Shown here: piece by piece, positions 7,061 through 12,882 of the stretch
How positions within the stretch are numbered: the stretch's first letter is position 1
Layout: each line of letters starts with the position of its first letter
NCBI GenBank assembly: GCA_902464195.1
Contig: CABQJB010000041.1
Coordinates: forward strand, 1-12,882
Reading direction: 5' to 3'
Origin: an uncultured Megasphaera sp.
GTDB taxonomy: Bacteria; Bacillota; Negativicutes; Veillonellales; Megasphaeraceae
Length of the DNA: 12,882 nt
Notes under the pieces: model-generated
What the model saw: the letters and a program-made list of their open reading frames with translations, nothing else
Database searches by the model: none
Told to the model about the DNA's origin: nothing
Made by a program: the position numbers and the translations under genes

Positions 7061-8413
7061 ATGAATGCGACGAATACGATAGATATCCAAGATGCGCCGT
7101 TAATGACGTTTCATAAAAAAGTATTTCTTTGCTTTATCTTAGGCCAGATTGCCTGCGGCTATACCCTGGGTATAGCCGGTACGGGCCTGGCACAGGCAGG
7201 CAGTGCCCTGCATTTAAATAGTTTCTGGATGGGTCTGTTAGGGGCTGGCACGCTGATTGGCCTGATGGGCAGCCTGATTATCGGCAACATCGTTGACCGC
7301 GTCGGCCGCAAGAACTTATTCCTCTGCGACATGATCGTCTTTGCAATTCTCGCACTGATCCAATATTTCATTGACGATCCCCTGATTCTCTTTATTGACC
7401 GTGTGCTCTTAGGGCTGACGATCGCTGTCGATTATACGACCGGCGCGTCGCTCCTTACTGAATGGCTGCCCGCCAAATGGAGCCCGAAAGCCCAGAGCAG
7501 CCTGATTATTTTCTGGACGATCGGTTTTGTCGGTTCTTACTTTACCGGCAGTATGATTACCGGATTTGGTGCCGACAACTGGAAGTTTATCTTCATGTCC
7601 TCGGCAATCCCGGCGATTGTTACCGCAATTGTCCGTCTGATTTGCCGGATTCCGGAATCGGCGGCCTGGCTGGCAACGGTCGGCAAGTATGACGAAGGAC
7701 TCAAACTAGTACACCGCTACATTGGCCCGCAATATACCCTGCCGCAGGTCCAGCAGGATACAAGCGGTGAAAAAGTCACCCTGGCCGAACTCTTTAAACC
7801 GGAATACCGCATCAACACCTTAGTTAGCGGCGTCTTCTATGCCGCCCAGGTTTTCCCGTACTTTGGTATCGGTATTTTTATCCCGATCATCGTACAAAGC
7901 CTGAATGTCAGCGACACGGGCATGGTAGCCGCAGCCTATAACATCTTCGTTCTGGCCGGTGCCGTGATCGGCGTCATCCTCTTTGATAAGATTTCCCGGC
8001 GTGCGTTCCTTCTCTCCACCTTTTACGTCGCCGCGGCGGGGATTTTGGGGATGATCCTGCTGCACAGCATCTCGACGACTATCACCGTCATCTGTTTCCT
8101 GATTTTCGCGATGGGCATGGCAATCTCCGTTGTTTCGGAAAATCCATACCCGCCGGAACTCTTCGATACGCGGATGCGCGGTTCGGGCCTTGGTTTTTCA
8201 ATCTTCTGCAGCCGCGTCGGTGCCGCAGCCGGTACCTTTATGCTGCCGGTCTGCATGGATTCCTTCGGTATCTACGTCACGCTCGGCATCTGCGGCGTCG
8301 TCCTCTTAGTTGGCGGCCTCTTCTGCCAGAAGTATGCACCGGAAACCTCACCGAAATTTATGCACAAAGGAAAAAGCAGCACCCCGAAAGCGGATGCGTC
8401 CTATTCTGCATAA
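7061..8413 (+). CDS. MFS transporter, metabolite:H+ symporter-like
   Basis: This 450-residue membrane protein has about twelve hydrophobic segments arranged as two halves around a cytoplasmic loop (roughly residues 205-245). The MFS motif A appears as GNIVDRVGRK at 75-84 between segments 2 and 3. A PESAAWL segment follows segment 6, and PELFDTRMRGSGLG lies late in the second half; both resemble the sugar-porter and organic-acid/metabolite symporter groups. ATG 7061 is preferred to an in-frame GTG at 7052, because AAAGGGTGA at 7047-7055 is the ribosome site. It starts 13 nt after the CoA-transferase stop and is the last gene before the terminator at 8481-8520. It may import the substrate or export an acid product; neither is shown by the sequence. 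Confidence 0.88.
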   Translation: MNATNTIDIQDAPLMTFHKKVFLCFILGQIACGYTLGIAGTGLAQAGSALHLNSFWMGLLGAGTLIGLMGSLIIGNIVDRVGRKNLFLCDMIVFAILALIQYFIDDPLILFIDRVLLGLTIAVDYTTGASLLTEWLPAKWSPKAQSSLIIFWTIGFVGSYFTGSMITGFGADNWKFIFMSSAIPAIVTAIVRLICRIPESAAWLATVGKYDEGLKLVHRYIGPQYTLPQVQQDTSGEKVTLAELFKPEYRINTLVSGVFYAAQVFPYFGIGIFIPIIVQSLNVSDTGMVAAAYNIFVLAGAVIGVILFDKISRRAFLLSTFYVAAAGILGMILLHSISTTITVICFLIFAMGMAISVVSENPYPPELFDTRMRGSGLGFSIFCSRVGAAAGTFMLPVCMDSFGIYVTLGICGVVLLVGGLFCQKYAPETSPKFMHKGKSSTPKADASYSA

Positions 8414-8444
8414 GCAACAAATAGTATTACCTGATTTAAAGTAT

Positions 8445-8467
8445 ATAAACCATAAACATAAACCATA
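8445..8467. repeat. Short 13-bp-period direct repeat in AT-rich spacer
   Basis: ATAAACCATA occurs at 8445-8454 and again at 8458-8467, separated by AAC, in the AT-rich spacer between the MFS stop and the terminator. It is short, low-complexity and of no evident function. Confidence 0.4.
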
Positions 8468-8480
8468 CATATTACTCAAA

Positions 8481-8520
8481 AAAAAGAACCGTACCCAAAA
8501 CGCAGGGTACGGTCCTTTTT
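8481..8520 (+). terminator. Rho-independent terminator of the nine-gene operon
   Basis: The stem ACCGTACCC (8488-8496) pairs perfectly with GGGTACGGT (8505-8513) around an 8-nt loop. It is extended by AAAAAG/CTTTTT pairing (8481-8486 with 8515-8520) across a single A-C mismatch. The T-run at 8516-8520 makes it a good intrinsic terminator 67 nt after the MFS stop codon. No comparable hairpin was seen in the short gaps upstream, supporting one transcript. Confidence 0.88.
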
Positions 8521-8525
8521 GTATA

Positions 8526-8588
8526 CCTCAAGTCTCGTATCTCAACTCTCAACTCTCATACCTCATACCTCATACCTCATATCTCCAC
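8526..8588. repeat. Degenerate heptanucleotide tandem repeat, nine units (consensus YCTCAWA)
   Basis: From 8526 the sequence divides without slippage into nine 7-bp units: CCTCAAG, TCTCGTA, TCTCAAC, TCTCAAC, TCTCATA, three copies of CCTCATA, and TCTCCAC. The core CTC occurs in every unit. The array lies between the operon terminator and the -35 box of the budA promoter (8593), so it is intergenic. It resembles in style the short tandemly repeated heptamers reported in cyanobacterial intergenic DNA, but no relationship is implied. It is not a CRISPR array. Confidence 0.85.
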
Positions 8589-8592
8589 GCAG

Positions 8593-8621
8593 TTGCCAGC
8601 GGCGGCAAGCCCCGTTATAAT
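8593..8621 (+). promoter_or_regulatory. Sigma-A-type promoter of budA
   Basis: TTGCCA (8593-8598) and a perfect TATAAT (8616-8621) are separated by 17 bp, the optimal spacing for the housekeeping sigma factor. Transcription would start near 8628, leaving a leader of about 25 nt with AAAGGAG at 8638-8644. The -35 box begins 5 bp after the heptamer array. This supports budA as a separate transcription unit. Confidence 0.8.
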
Positions 8622-8652
8622 GAAATGGTCTATAAAGAAAGGAGACTTTTGG

Positions 8653-9384
8653 ATGGAAAAAAATAAACGCCAGGCAATTTACCAGGTGTCTACGCTGCAG
8701 GCCCTGGCCCGCGGCAATTATTACGGCAGTACGGATATGGAAACGCTGCTGTCTCACGGCGATACGGGATTGGGAACGTTTCATGCCGTAGGTGGTGAAC
8801 TCATCGTCATCGACGGGCACGCCTACCGCGTCTTGGGTGATGGCTCGGCGGTGGAAGCGGCCATGAGCGATACGACGCCCTTTGCTACGGTGACATGGCT
8901 GCGGCAACAGAAACCGGTCGCATTGAAGCGCCAGCCTTCGATTGAAGCCCTGAAAGAGATTATGACCGATCACGTCCGGGAACTGGGCATCAATGATGTC
9001 TACATCGTCCGCATCGACGGCCATTTCCGCAGCGTGTCGGCCCGGACCGAACTGGAACAGCAGGAGCCCTATCTGCCCTTTGCCAAGGTCCTGGAAAAAG
9101 ATGAACGCCGTTTTACTTTTGAAAATATCGACGGCAGCCTCATCGGCATCTACATCCCGGACTATCTGGGCGGCGTCAATACGTCGGGCTGGCATTCCCA
9201 CTTCATTTCGGCAGACCGGAAAAAAGGCGGCCACGTCTTTGACCTGGACCTGGAAGAAGGCCGGGTCATCTTCAACAAGGCCGACCGCTTCATCCTCGAC
9301 ATGCCCCATAACAAGCAGTTTGAACGGGGCGATTTAACGGCTGCCTCGCAGGAAGAAATCAAACAGATCGAACAAGGGAAATAA
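8653..9384 (+). CDS. budA: Alpha-acetolactate decarboxylase
   Basis: This 243-residue cytoplasmic enzyme converts (S)-2-acetolactate to acetoin and CO2, diverting excess pyruvate-derived acetolactate to a neutral product. The conserved LSHGDTGLGTFHAVGGEL segment lies at 33-50 (Glu49 matches the active-site glutamate). GWHSHF at 179-184 and GGHVFD at 192-197 supply the metal-binding histidines His181, His183 and His194. Arg131 matches the conserved active-site arginine. Length is normal for the family. ATG 8653 is chosen over an upstream in-frame start at 8593, which would overlap the promoter and ribosome site. No acetolactate synthase gene is adjacent, so the gene stands alone and is expressed from its own promoter. 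Confidence 0.95.
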   Translation: MEKNKRQAIYQVSTLQALARGNYYGSTDMETLLSHGDTGLGTFHAVGGELIVIDGHAYRVLGDGSAVEAAMSDTTPFATVTWLRQQKPVALKRQPSIEALKEIMTDHVRELGINDVYIVRIDGHFRSVSARTELEQQEPYLPFAKVLEKDERRFTFENIDGSLIGIYIPDYLGGVNTSGWHSHFISADRKKGGHVFDLDLEEGRVIFNKADRFILDMPHNKQFERGDLTAASQEEIKQIEQGK

Positions 9385-9388
9385 AAAA

Positions 9389-9428
9389 AATAATCGCCTT
9401 TGCATCTCCAAGCAGTAAGGCGATTATT
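9389..9428. terminator. Shared hairpin terminator between convergent budA and gpsA
   Basis: AATAATCGCCTT (9389-9400) pairs perfectly over 12 bp with AAGGCGATTATT (9417-9428) around a 16-nt loop. An eight-A run (9383-9390) gives a U-tract when read from the minus strand, so termination of the gltA-icd-gpsA transcript should be strong. In the plus direction only CTTT follows, so it is weaker for budA. The rest of the spacer (9429-9514) shows nothing else recognisable. Confidence 0.8.
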
Positions 9429-9514
9429 CTTTAGTGCTATTTGGGGCTGACCCGTTACGGACAGCACCTTTTTCATGTCTATTGTACCCTTTCCGCTAAA
9501 TTACGTCAAGTTTA

Positions 9515-10474
9515 TCATTCACATTTAGTGGAACGGAGAAATAGATTTTTCAGGACCTCGTGGGGGTCCTTTTTTTCTTTTATGATGGCGTGGACGGCTG
9601 CCGTAATGGGCAGTTCTACGCTGTATTTTCTAGACAGGTCGAGGAGTGCCTCCGTCGTGCTGACGCCTTCGGCCAGTTTTTTGAAGGGCTTTCCTTCGAT
9701 GAAGTCCTGGCCGAAGCGGCGGTTATTGCTGTGCAGGGAAAAGAGGGTCGCTTCGTAATCGCCGAGGTGGCTCAGGCCGTAGACGGTCATGGCCTGTCCG
9801 CCCATGGCGGCGACAAGGACCGACAGTTCGTGGGCGCCGCGGGCCATGAGGGCCCCTTTCAGGCTGGTCAGATGAGCGCCGTCGAGCATACCGGCGGCGA
9901 TGCCCATGACATTCTTGGCGGCCGCTCCGATTTCGATGCCCAACAGGTCCTGGCCATAGTAGAAGCGGATGAGGGGACTCGTGAAGGTATCGACTAAGAA
10001 GTGCGTCAGGTCTTCATCGGCCGAGGCAATGACCATGCAGTTCGGCATGCCGCTGATGAAATCCTGGACGTGGCCGGGGCCGACCCAGACGGCCGTGCGT
10101 ACAGACGGCCCCAGTTCTTCTGTCATGACCGTCGTCAATCGCTTGCCGCTTCCTTCTTCCAGGCCCTTCATGGCCAGGACGAAGGGCAGGGACGGGGCGA
10201 AGCCGGCTTCTTTCAGCTGATGCGTGAAGCTGCGCAGCTGCTGAGCGCTGATGGAGATGATGCAGATATCGGCTGCCTTCAGGGCGGCCGTCAGGTCCGA
10301 AGTCAGGCTCACGGAATCGGGCAGGCGCAGGTACTCATTCTGGCGGGTGTCCATAAGTTCCTGCAAGTGCCGGGAACCGGGACGGCCCCATAAGGTGACG
10401 TCGTGGCCGATGTGGTCGGCATACCAGGCGTGGAAACTGCCCCAGCGGCCGCAGCCTAAGACGGTGATCTTCAT
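9515..10474 (-). CDS. gpsA: NAD(P)H-dependent glycerol-3-phosphate dehydrogenase, divergent GpsA
   Basis: This 319-residue protein has the GpsA layout: nucleotide-binding GCGRWG at 7-12, AMKGLEEG at 101-108, GPGHVQDF at 132-139 (usually GPSFA with E or Q), and EIGAAAKNVMGIAAGMLDG at 181-199 with the catalytic Lys187. It continues with GLSHLGD at 233-239 and HSNNRRFG at 248-255. GpsA reduces dihydroxyacetone phosphate to sn-glycerol-3-phosphate for phospholipid synthesis. In most members the last motif is SRNR; here the first arginine, equivalent to the phosphate-binding Arg269 of human GPD1, is Asn250. With the GPGH variant this suggests a distinct subfamily. AAAAGGAGG at 10481-10489 (complement) lies 6 nt before the start. 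It is the third gene of the minus-strand operon, 18 nt after icd. Confidence 0.85.
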   Translation of the reverse strand: MKITVLGCGRWGSFHAWYADHIGHDVTLWGRPGSRHLQELMDTRQNEYLRLPDSVSLTSDLTAALKAADICIISISAQQLRSFTHQLKEAGFAPSLPFVLAMKGLEEGSGKRLTTVMTEELGPSVRTAVWVGPGHVQDFISGMPNCMVIASADEDLTHFLVDTFTSPLIRFYYGQDLLGIEIGAAAKNVMGIAAGMLDGAHLTSLKGALMARGAHELSVLVAAMGGQAMTVYGLSHLGDYEATLFSLHSNNRRFGQDFIEGKPFKKLAEGVSTTEALLDLSRKYSVELPITAAVHAIIKEKKDPHEVLKNLFLRSTKCE

Positions 10475-10492
10475 GGAATACCTCCTTTTATC

Positions 10493-11488
10493 TTACAGCT
10501 TGGCAATGACGGCGTCGCGGTATTCTTCCGTCGTGGCGCTGCCGCCCAGGTCCGGTGTGAGGTGCTGCTTTTCAGCCAGGACTTCATCGACGGCTTTGCG
10601 GATCTTAGTGGCAATGGCCGTTTCGCCAATGTATTCCAGGAGCATGCAGGCCGACCATAAGAGGGCCGTCGGGTTGGCGATGTGTTTGCCGGCAATATCC
10701 GGGGCACTCCCGTGGACGGCTTCGAACATGGCATAGTCGTCGCCGACATTCATGGAAGGCAGCAGGCCCAGGCCGCCAATGAGGCCGCTGGTCAGGTCGG
10801 ACAGGATGTCGCCGTAGAGGTTGGGTGTGACGATGATATCGAACTGTTCCGGCCGCATGACCATCTGCATGCACGTATTATCGACGATTTTATCGTCGCT
10901 TTCGATCTGCGGGTAATCCTTGGCGATGGTGTGGAAGATGTCGAGGAACAAGCCGTCGCTCATCTTGAGGATGTTGGCCTTATGGACACAGGTGACTTTT
11001 TTGCGGCCATGGGCTACGGCGTAGTCGAAGGCGGCGCGGATGATGCGTTCACTGGCCTTGCGGGTGATGAGCTTGATGGCGTGGACCGTATCTTCGTTCA
11101 TCTTGTATTCGACGCCGATATATAAATCTTCTGTATTTTCCCGGAAGGTTACGATGTCGACATTGGGGAACGGCGTCTTGACGGCCGTATTCGATTTGGC
11201 CGGACGGATATTGGCGTAGAGGTCGTATTTGTTGCGCAGCGTGACGTTGAGCGAGCGGAATCCTTTGCCGATAGGTGTCGTAATCGGCGATTTTAAAAGG
11301 CGATGGGTCTTTTCAAAAGAAGCGAAGGCGTCGTCCGGGATGAGGGCGCCGTGGCGTTCATATTCGGCAGCGCCGACGTTGAAAATTTCATAAGAAAGGG
11401 GAGCCTTGGCGGCGTCGAGGATCTGCAGGACAGCGTCGGTGATTTCCGGGCCGATGCCATCGCCTTTGAATACAGTGATTGTCTTCAT
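10493..11488 (-). CDS. icd: NAD-dependent isocitrate dehydrogenase
   Basis: This 331-residue protein is a short homodimeric-type member of the isocitrate/isopropylmalate dehydrogenase family. KGDGIGPEI (8-16), SPITTPIGKGFRSLNVTLR (67-85), with Ser79 and Asn81 as isocitrate-binding positions, ANIRP (92-96) and RENTEDLY (116-123) fit isocitrate dehydrogenase and not LeuB. NLYGDILSD (223-231) carries metal-binding aspartates. The cofactor loop HGSAPDIAGKHIANP (259-273) has Asp263-Ile264 in place of the Lys-Tyr of NADP enzymes, so NAD is expected. It converts isocitrate to 2-oxoglutarate and CO2, most likely for glutamate synthesis. The start is 2 nt after the gltA stop and its AAGGA site overlaps the end of gltA, indicating tight coupling. 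A homoisocitrate or tartrate dehydrogenase is less likely given the gltA neighbour. Confidence 0.9.
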   Translation of the reverse strand: MKTITVFKGDGIGPEITDAVLQILDAAKAPLSYEIFNVGAAEYERHGALIPDDAFASFEKTHRLLKSPITTPIGKGFRSLNVTLRNKYDLYANIRPAKSNTAVKTPFPNVDIVTFRENTEDLYIGVEYKMNEDTVHAIKLITRKASERIIRAAFDYAVAHGRKKVTCVHKANILKMSDGLFLDIFHTIAKDYPQIESDDKIVDNTCMQMVMRPEQFDIIVTPNLYGDILSDLTSGLIGGLGLLPSMNVGDDYAMFEAVHGSAPDIAGKHIANPTALLWSACMLLEYIGETAIATKIRKAVDEVLAEKQHLTPDLGGSATTEEYRDAVIAKL

Positions 11489-11490
11489 GA

Positions 11491-12834
11491 TTATCTGTCC
11501 TTTCTGGGAATATAATCCATCAGGTCGCCGACATATTTGGCTGCCGGGCGGACGATGCGGTTATCGTACAGCTTGTGTTCGATGTTGTGGGCCAGCCAGC
11601 CGACCATACGGCTGATGACGAAGAGCGGCGTGTAGAGGTCGCGCGGGATGCCCAGCATGTTGTAGGCGAAGCCGCTGTAATAATCGACGTTGCTGCAAAT
11701 GTTGACGCCCTTTTCTTCTTTCAAGGTCTTCATGGCCAGTTTTTCAAAGCGGTTGTAGAAGTGGAAGACGTCGGTCATGCCCTTTTCCTTGGCCAGGATG
11801 CCGCAGTAATGGCGCATGATTTCGGCACGCGGGTCCGATAAGGTGTAAACGGCGTGGCCGAAACCATAGACCAGGCCGTCGTGACAGCCTTTGAACTTCT
11901 TGTTGAGGATTTGGTGGATGACGTCGACGATCTGTTCATCCGTGGCCTTGATGCCGATGGCATCGATGACCTGTTCCATCATCATGGAGACGCGGATATT
12001 GGCACCGCCGTGGCGCGGCCCCTTGAGGGCTCCGACGGAGCTGGCCATGCTGGAATAGATGTCCGTATCTGTCGACGAGACGACGATATTGGTGAACGTC
12101 GAGTTCGTGCCGCCGCCGTGATCGGCGTGGAGGAACAAGAGAAGGTCCAGGAGCTGGGCTTCTTTCGGCGTGAATTTGCTGTCCGGCCGCAGCATGGACA
12201 GGATATTCTCTGCCGTCGAATAGTCCTTGCGGGGATAGTGGATGACCAGGCTCTTGCGGTTGTAATAATGGACCTTGGACATATAGGCATAGACCGCGAT
12301 GGACGGCAGTTTACTCATGATGTTCAGGCCCTTGCGCAGGGTCTGGTAGACGTCGGTATTGTCCGGGTCAGGGTCATAATTATAGAGCGTCAGCAGGGCG
12401 TGCTGCAATTTATTCATCAAGTTCTTGCCGGGCAGACGCAGGAGATTCATTTCCAGGAAGTCATCGGGCAGGTCATAGCCGTTTTGTAAGACCTTGCAGA
12501 AGGCATTCAGTTCATCTTCTGTCGGCAAGTAGCCGAAGAGGAGGAGAAAGCTGGCTTCTTCGTATAAGTAACCCTGATAGTTTTCGACTTTGGCCAGCTC
12601 GCGGATGTCGATGCCGCGATAGTACAAGACGCCGTCGCAATCGACTTTCTGGCCTTTTTCGTCACGTTGGTAGCCGACGACATCGGCAATGCGGGTCAGG
12701 CCGACGAGGACGCCGGTGTGGTCTTCATTGCGCAGGCCGCGCTTTACGCCGTACTTGGAGAACCATTCGCGGGGAATCTGTGTGTAGTTCTGTGACTTGC
12801 CGTAAAACTGGGCTAAGTAAATATTTTTGTCCAA
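11491..12834 (-). CDS. gltA: Citrate synthase, Si type
   Basis: This 447-residue enzyme condenses oxaloacetate and acetyl-CoA to citrate. The catalytic triad is visible: His239 in HADHGGGTNST (236-246), His275 in GPRHGGAN (272-279) and Asp384 in SNVDYYSGFAYNMLGIP (381-397). The more usual DHE of the first motif is DHG here. This is a true Si-type citrate synthase, not the Re-type related to homocitrate synthase found in some anaerobes. A 2-methylcitrate synthase is possible but less likely with isocitrate dehydrogenase immediately downstream. The frame opens with TTG at 12832-12834; GAGAGGA (complement of 12841-12847) lies 6 nt upstream and no in-frame ATG precedes it. It heads the gltA-icd-gpsA operon. 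Confidence 0.94.
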   Translation of the reverse strand: MDKNIYLAQFYGKSQNYTQIPREWFSKYGVKRGLRNEDHTGVLVGLTRIADVVGYQRDEKGQKVDCDGVLYYRGIDIRELAKVENYQGYLYEEASFLLLFGYLPTEDELNAFCKVLQNGYDLPDDFLEMNLLRLPGKNLMNKLQHALLTLYNYDPDPDNTDVYQTLRKGLNIMSKLPSIAVYAYMSKVHYYNRKSLVIHYPRKDYSTAENILSMLRPDSKFTPKEAQLLDLLLFLHADHGGGTNSTFTNIVVSSTDTDIYSSMASSVGALKGPRHGGANIRVSMMMEQVIDAIGIKATDEQIVDVIHQILNKKFKGCHDGLVYGFGHAVYTLSDPRAEIMRHYCGILAKEKGMTDVFHFYNRFEKLAMKTLKEEKGVNICSNVDYYSGFAYNMLGIPRDLYTPLFVISRMVGWLAHNIEHKLYDNRIVRPAAKYVGDLMDYIPRKDR

Positions 12835-12847
12835 GATGATTCCTCTC
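12832..12847 (-). promoter_or_regulatory. Ribosome binding site and TTG start of gltA
   Basis: Read on the minus strand, GAGAGGA is followed by 6 nt (ATCATC) and then TTG. The two preceding codons are ATC, so no ATG is available nearby upstream. A TTG start typically lowers initiation, which could set citrate synthase below its downstream partners. No convincing promoter could be recognised in the remaining bases to the window end. Confidence 0.75.
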
Positions 12848-12882
12848 TTTCCTGCAAGTATGAATATGGGAGAATAACTTAT

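Noticed and set aside
8526..8588. Possible CRISPR array
   Set aside because: Units are 7 bp, contiguous and without spacers, so this is a simple degenerate tandem repeat.
8310..8666. Plus-strand open frame reading through the MFS end, terminator and heptamer repeats
   Set aside because: The repeated residues in its translation come only from the 7-bp DNA repeat. It spans a terminator and a promoter and overlaps two real genes.
8563..9309. 248-codon open frame on the minus strand opposite budA
   Set aside because: It is antisense to a clear acetolactate decarboxylase gene and runs into the heptamer array and promoter. No family features are visible.
11854..12489. Long open frame (211 codons) on the plus strand opposite gltA
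   Set aside because: It is fully antisense to a well-conserved citrate synthase, has a low-complexity Asp/Val/Ile-rich composition and no recognisable domain. It reflects codon bias in the real gene.
11491..12834. Re-type citrate synthase, expected in some anaerobes
   Set aside because: The His239/His275/Asp384 triad and the DYYSGFAYNMLGIP segment are of the Si-type family; the Re-type is homologous to homocitrate synthase and looks different.

Overview
The window reads as chromosomal DNA of a strictly anaerobic, amino-acid or organic-acid fermenting Firmicute. The best guess is a Negativicute near Megasphaera or Dialister. This is inferred from the ferredoxin-linked 2-oxoacid oxidoreductase, strong GGAGG ribosome sites, medium GC content and the style of the citrate synthase and acetolactate decarboxylase genes. 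No search was possible, so the taxon is a guess. All protein-coding genes appear intact, and no RNA genes, insertion sequences or CRISPR arrays were seen.

Region 1 (about 1-8520, plus strand) looks like one nine-gene operon. It encodes a four-subunit 2-oxoacid:ferredoxin oxidoreductase (a small 2x[4Fe-4S] subunit, then alpha, beta and gamma), a RidA-type imine deaminase, a BCCT transporter, a proline-racemase-superfamily enzyme, a class III (CaiB/BaiF) CoA-transferase and an MFS transporter. Gaps between genes never exceed 52 nt, and one strong hairpin terminator closes the set at 8481-8520. An AT-rich dyad overlapping a perfect TATAAT precedes the first gene.

Region 2 (8526-9384) holds an unusual degenerate 7-bp tandem repeat (nine units), a near-consensus sigma-A promoter (TTGCCA-17-TATAAT) and a single-gene unit encoding acetolactate decarboxylase (budA). 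A hairpin at 9389-9428 separates it from the convergent minus-strand genes and probably serves both directions.

Region 3 (9515-12834, minus strand) is a compact operon in the order gltA (Si-type citrate synthase, TTG start), NAD-type isocitrate dehydrogenase, and a divergent GpsA-like glycerol-3-phosphate dehydrogenase. The first two supply 2-oxoglutarate, provided an aconitase is encoded elsewhere. GpsA would consume NAD(P)H and feed phospholipid synthesis.

The most interesting part is the nine-gene operon. Its content suggests an undescribed fermentation route: import by BCCT or MFS; alpha-carbon chemistry by a Ser/Cys-type proline-racemase homologue; imine hydrolysis to a 2-oxoacid by RidA; oxidative decarboxylation to an acyl-CoA with reduced ferredoxin; and CoA recycling by the CaiB-type transferase. 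The BCCT lacks two or three of the tryptophans that usually cage a trimethylammonium group, so the substrate may not be a classic betaine. The pathway is inferred from gene content; the individual family calls are much firmer.
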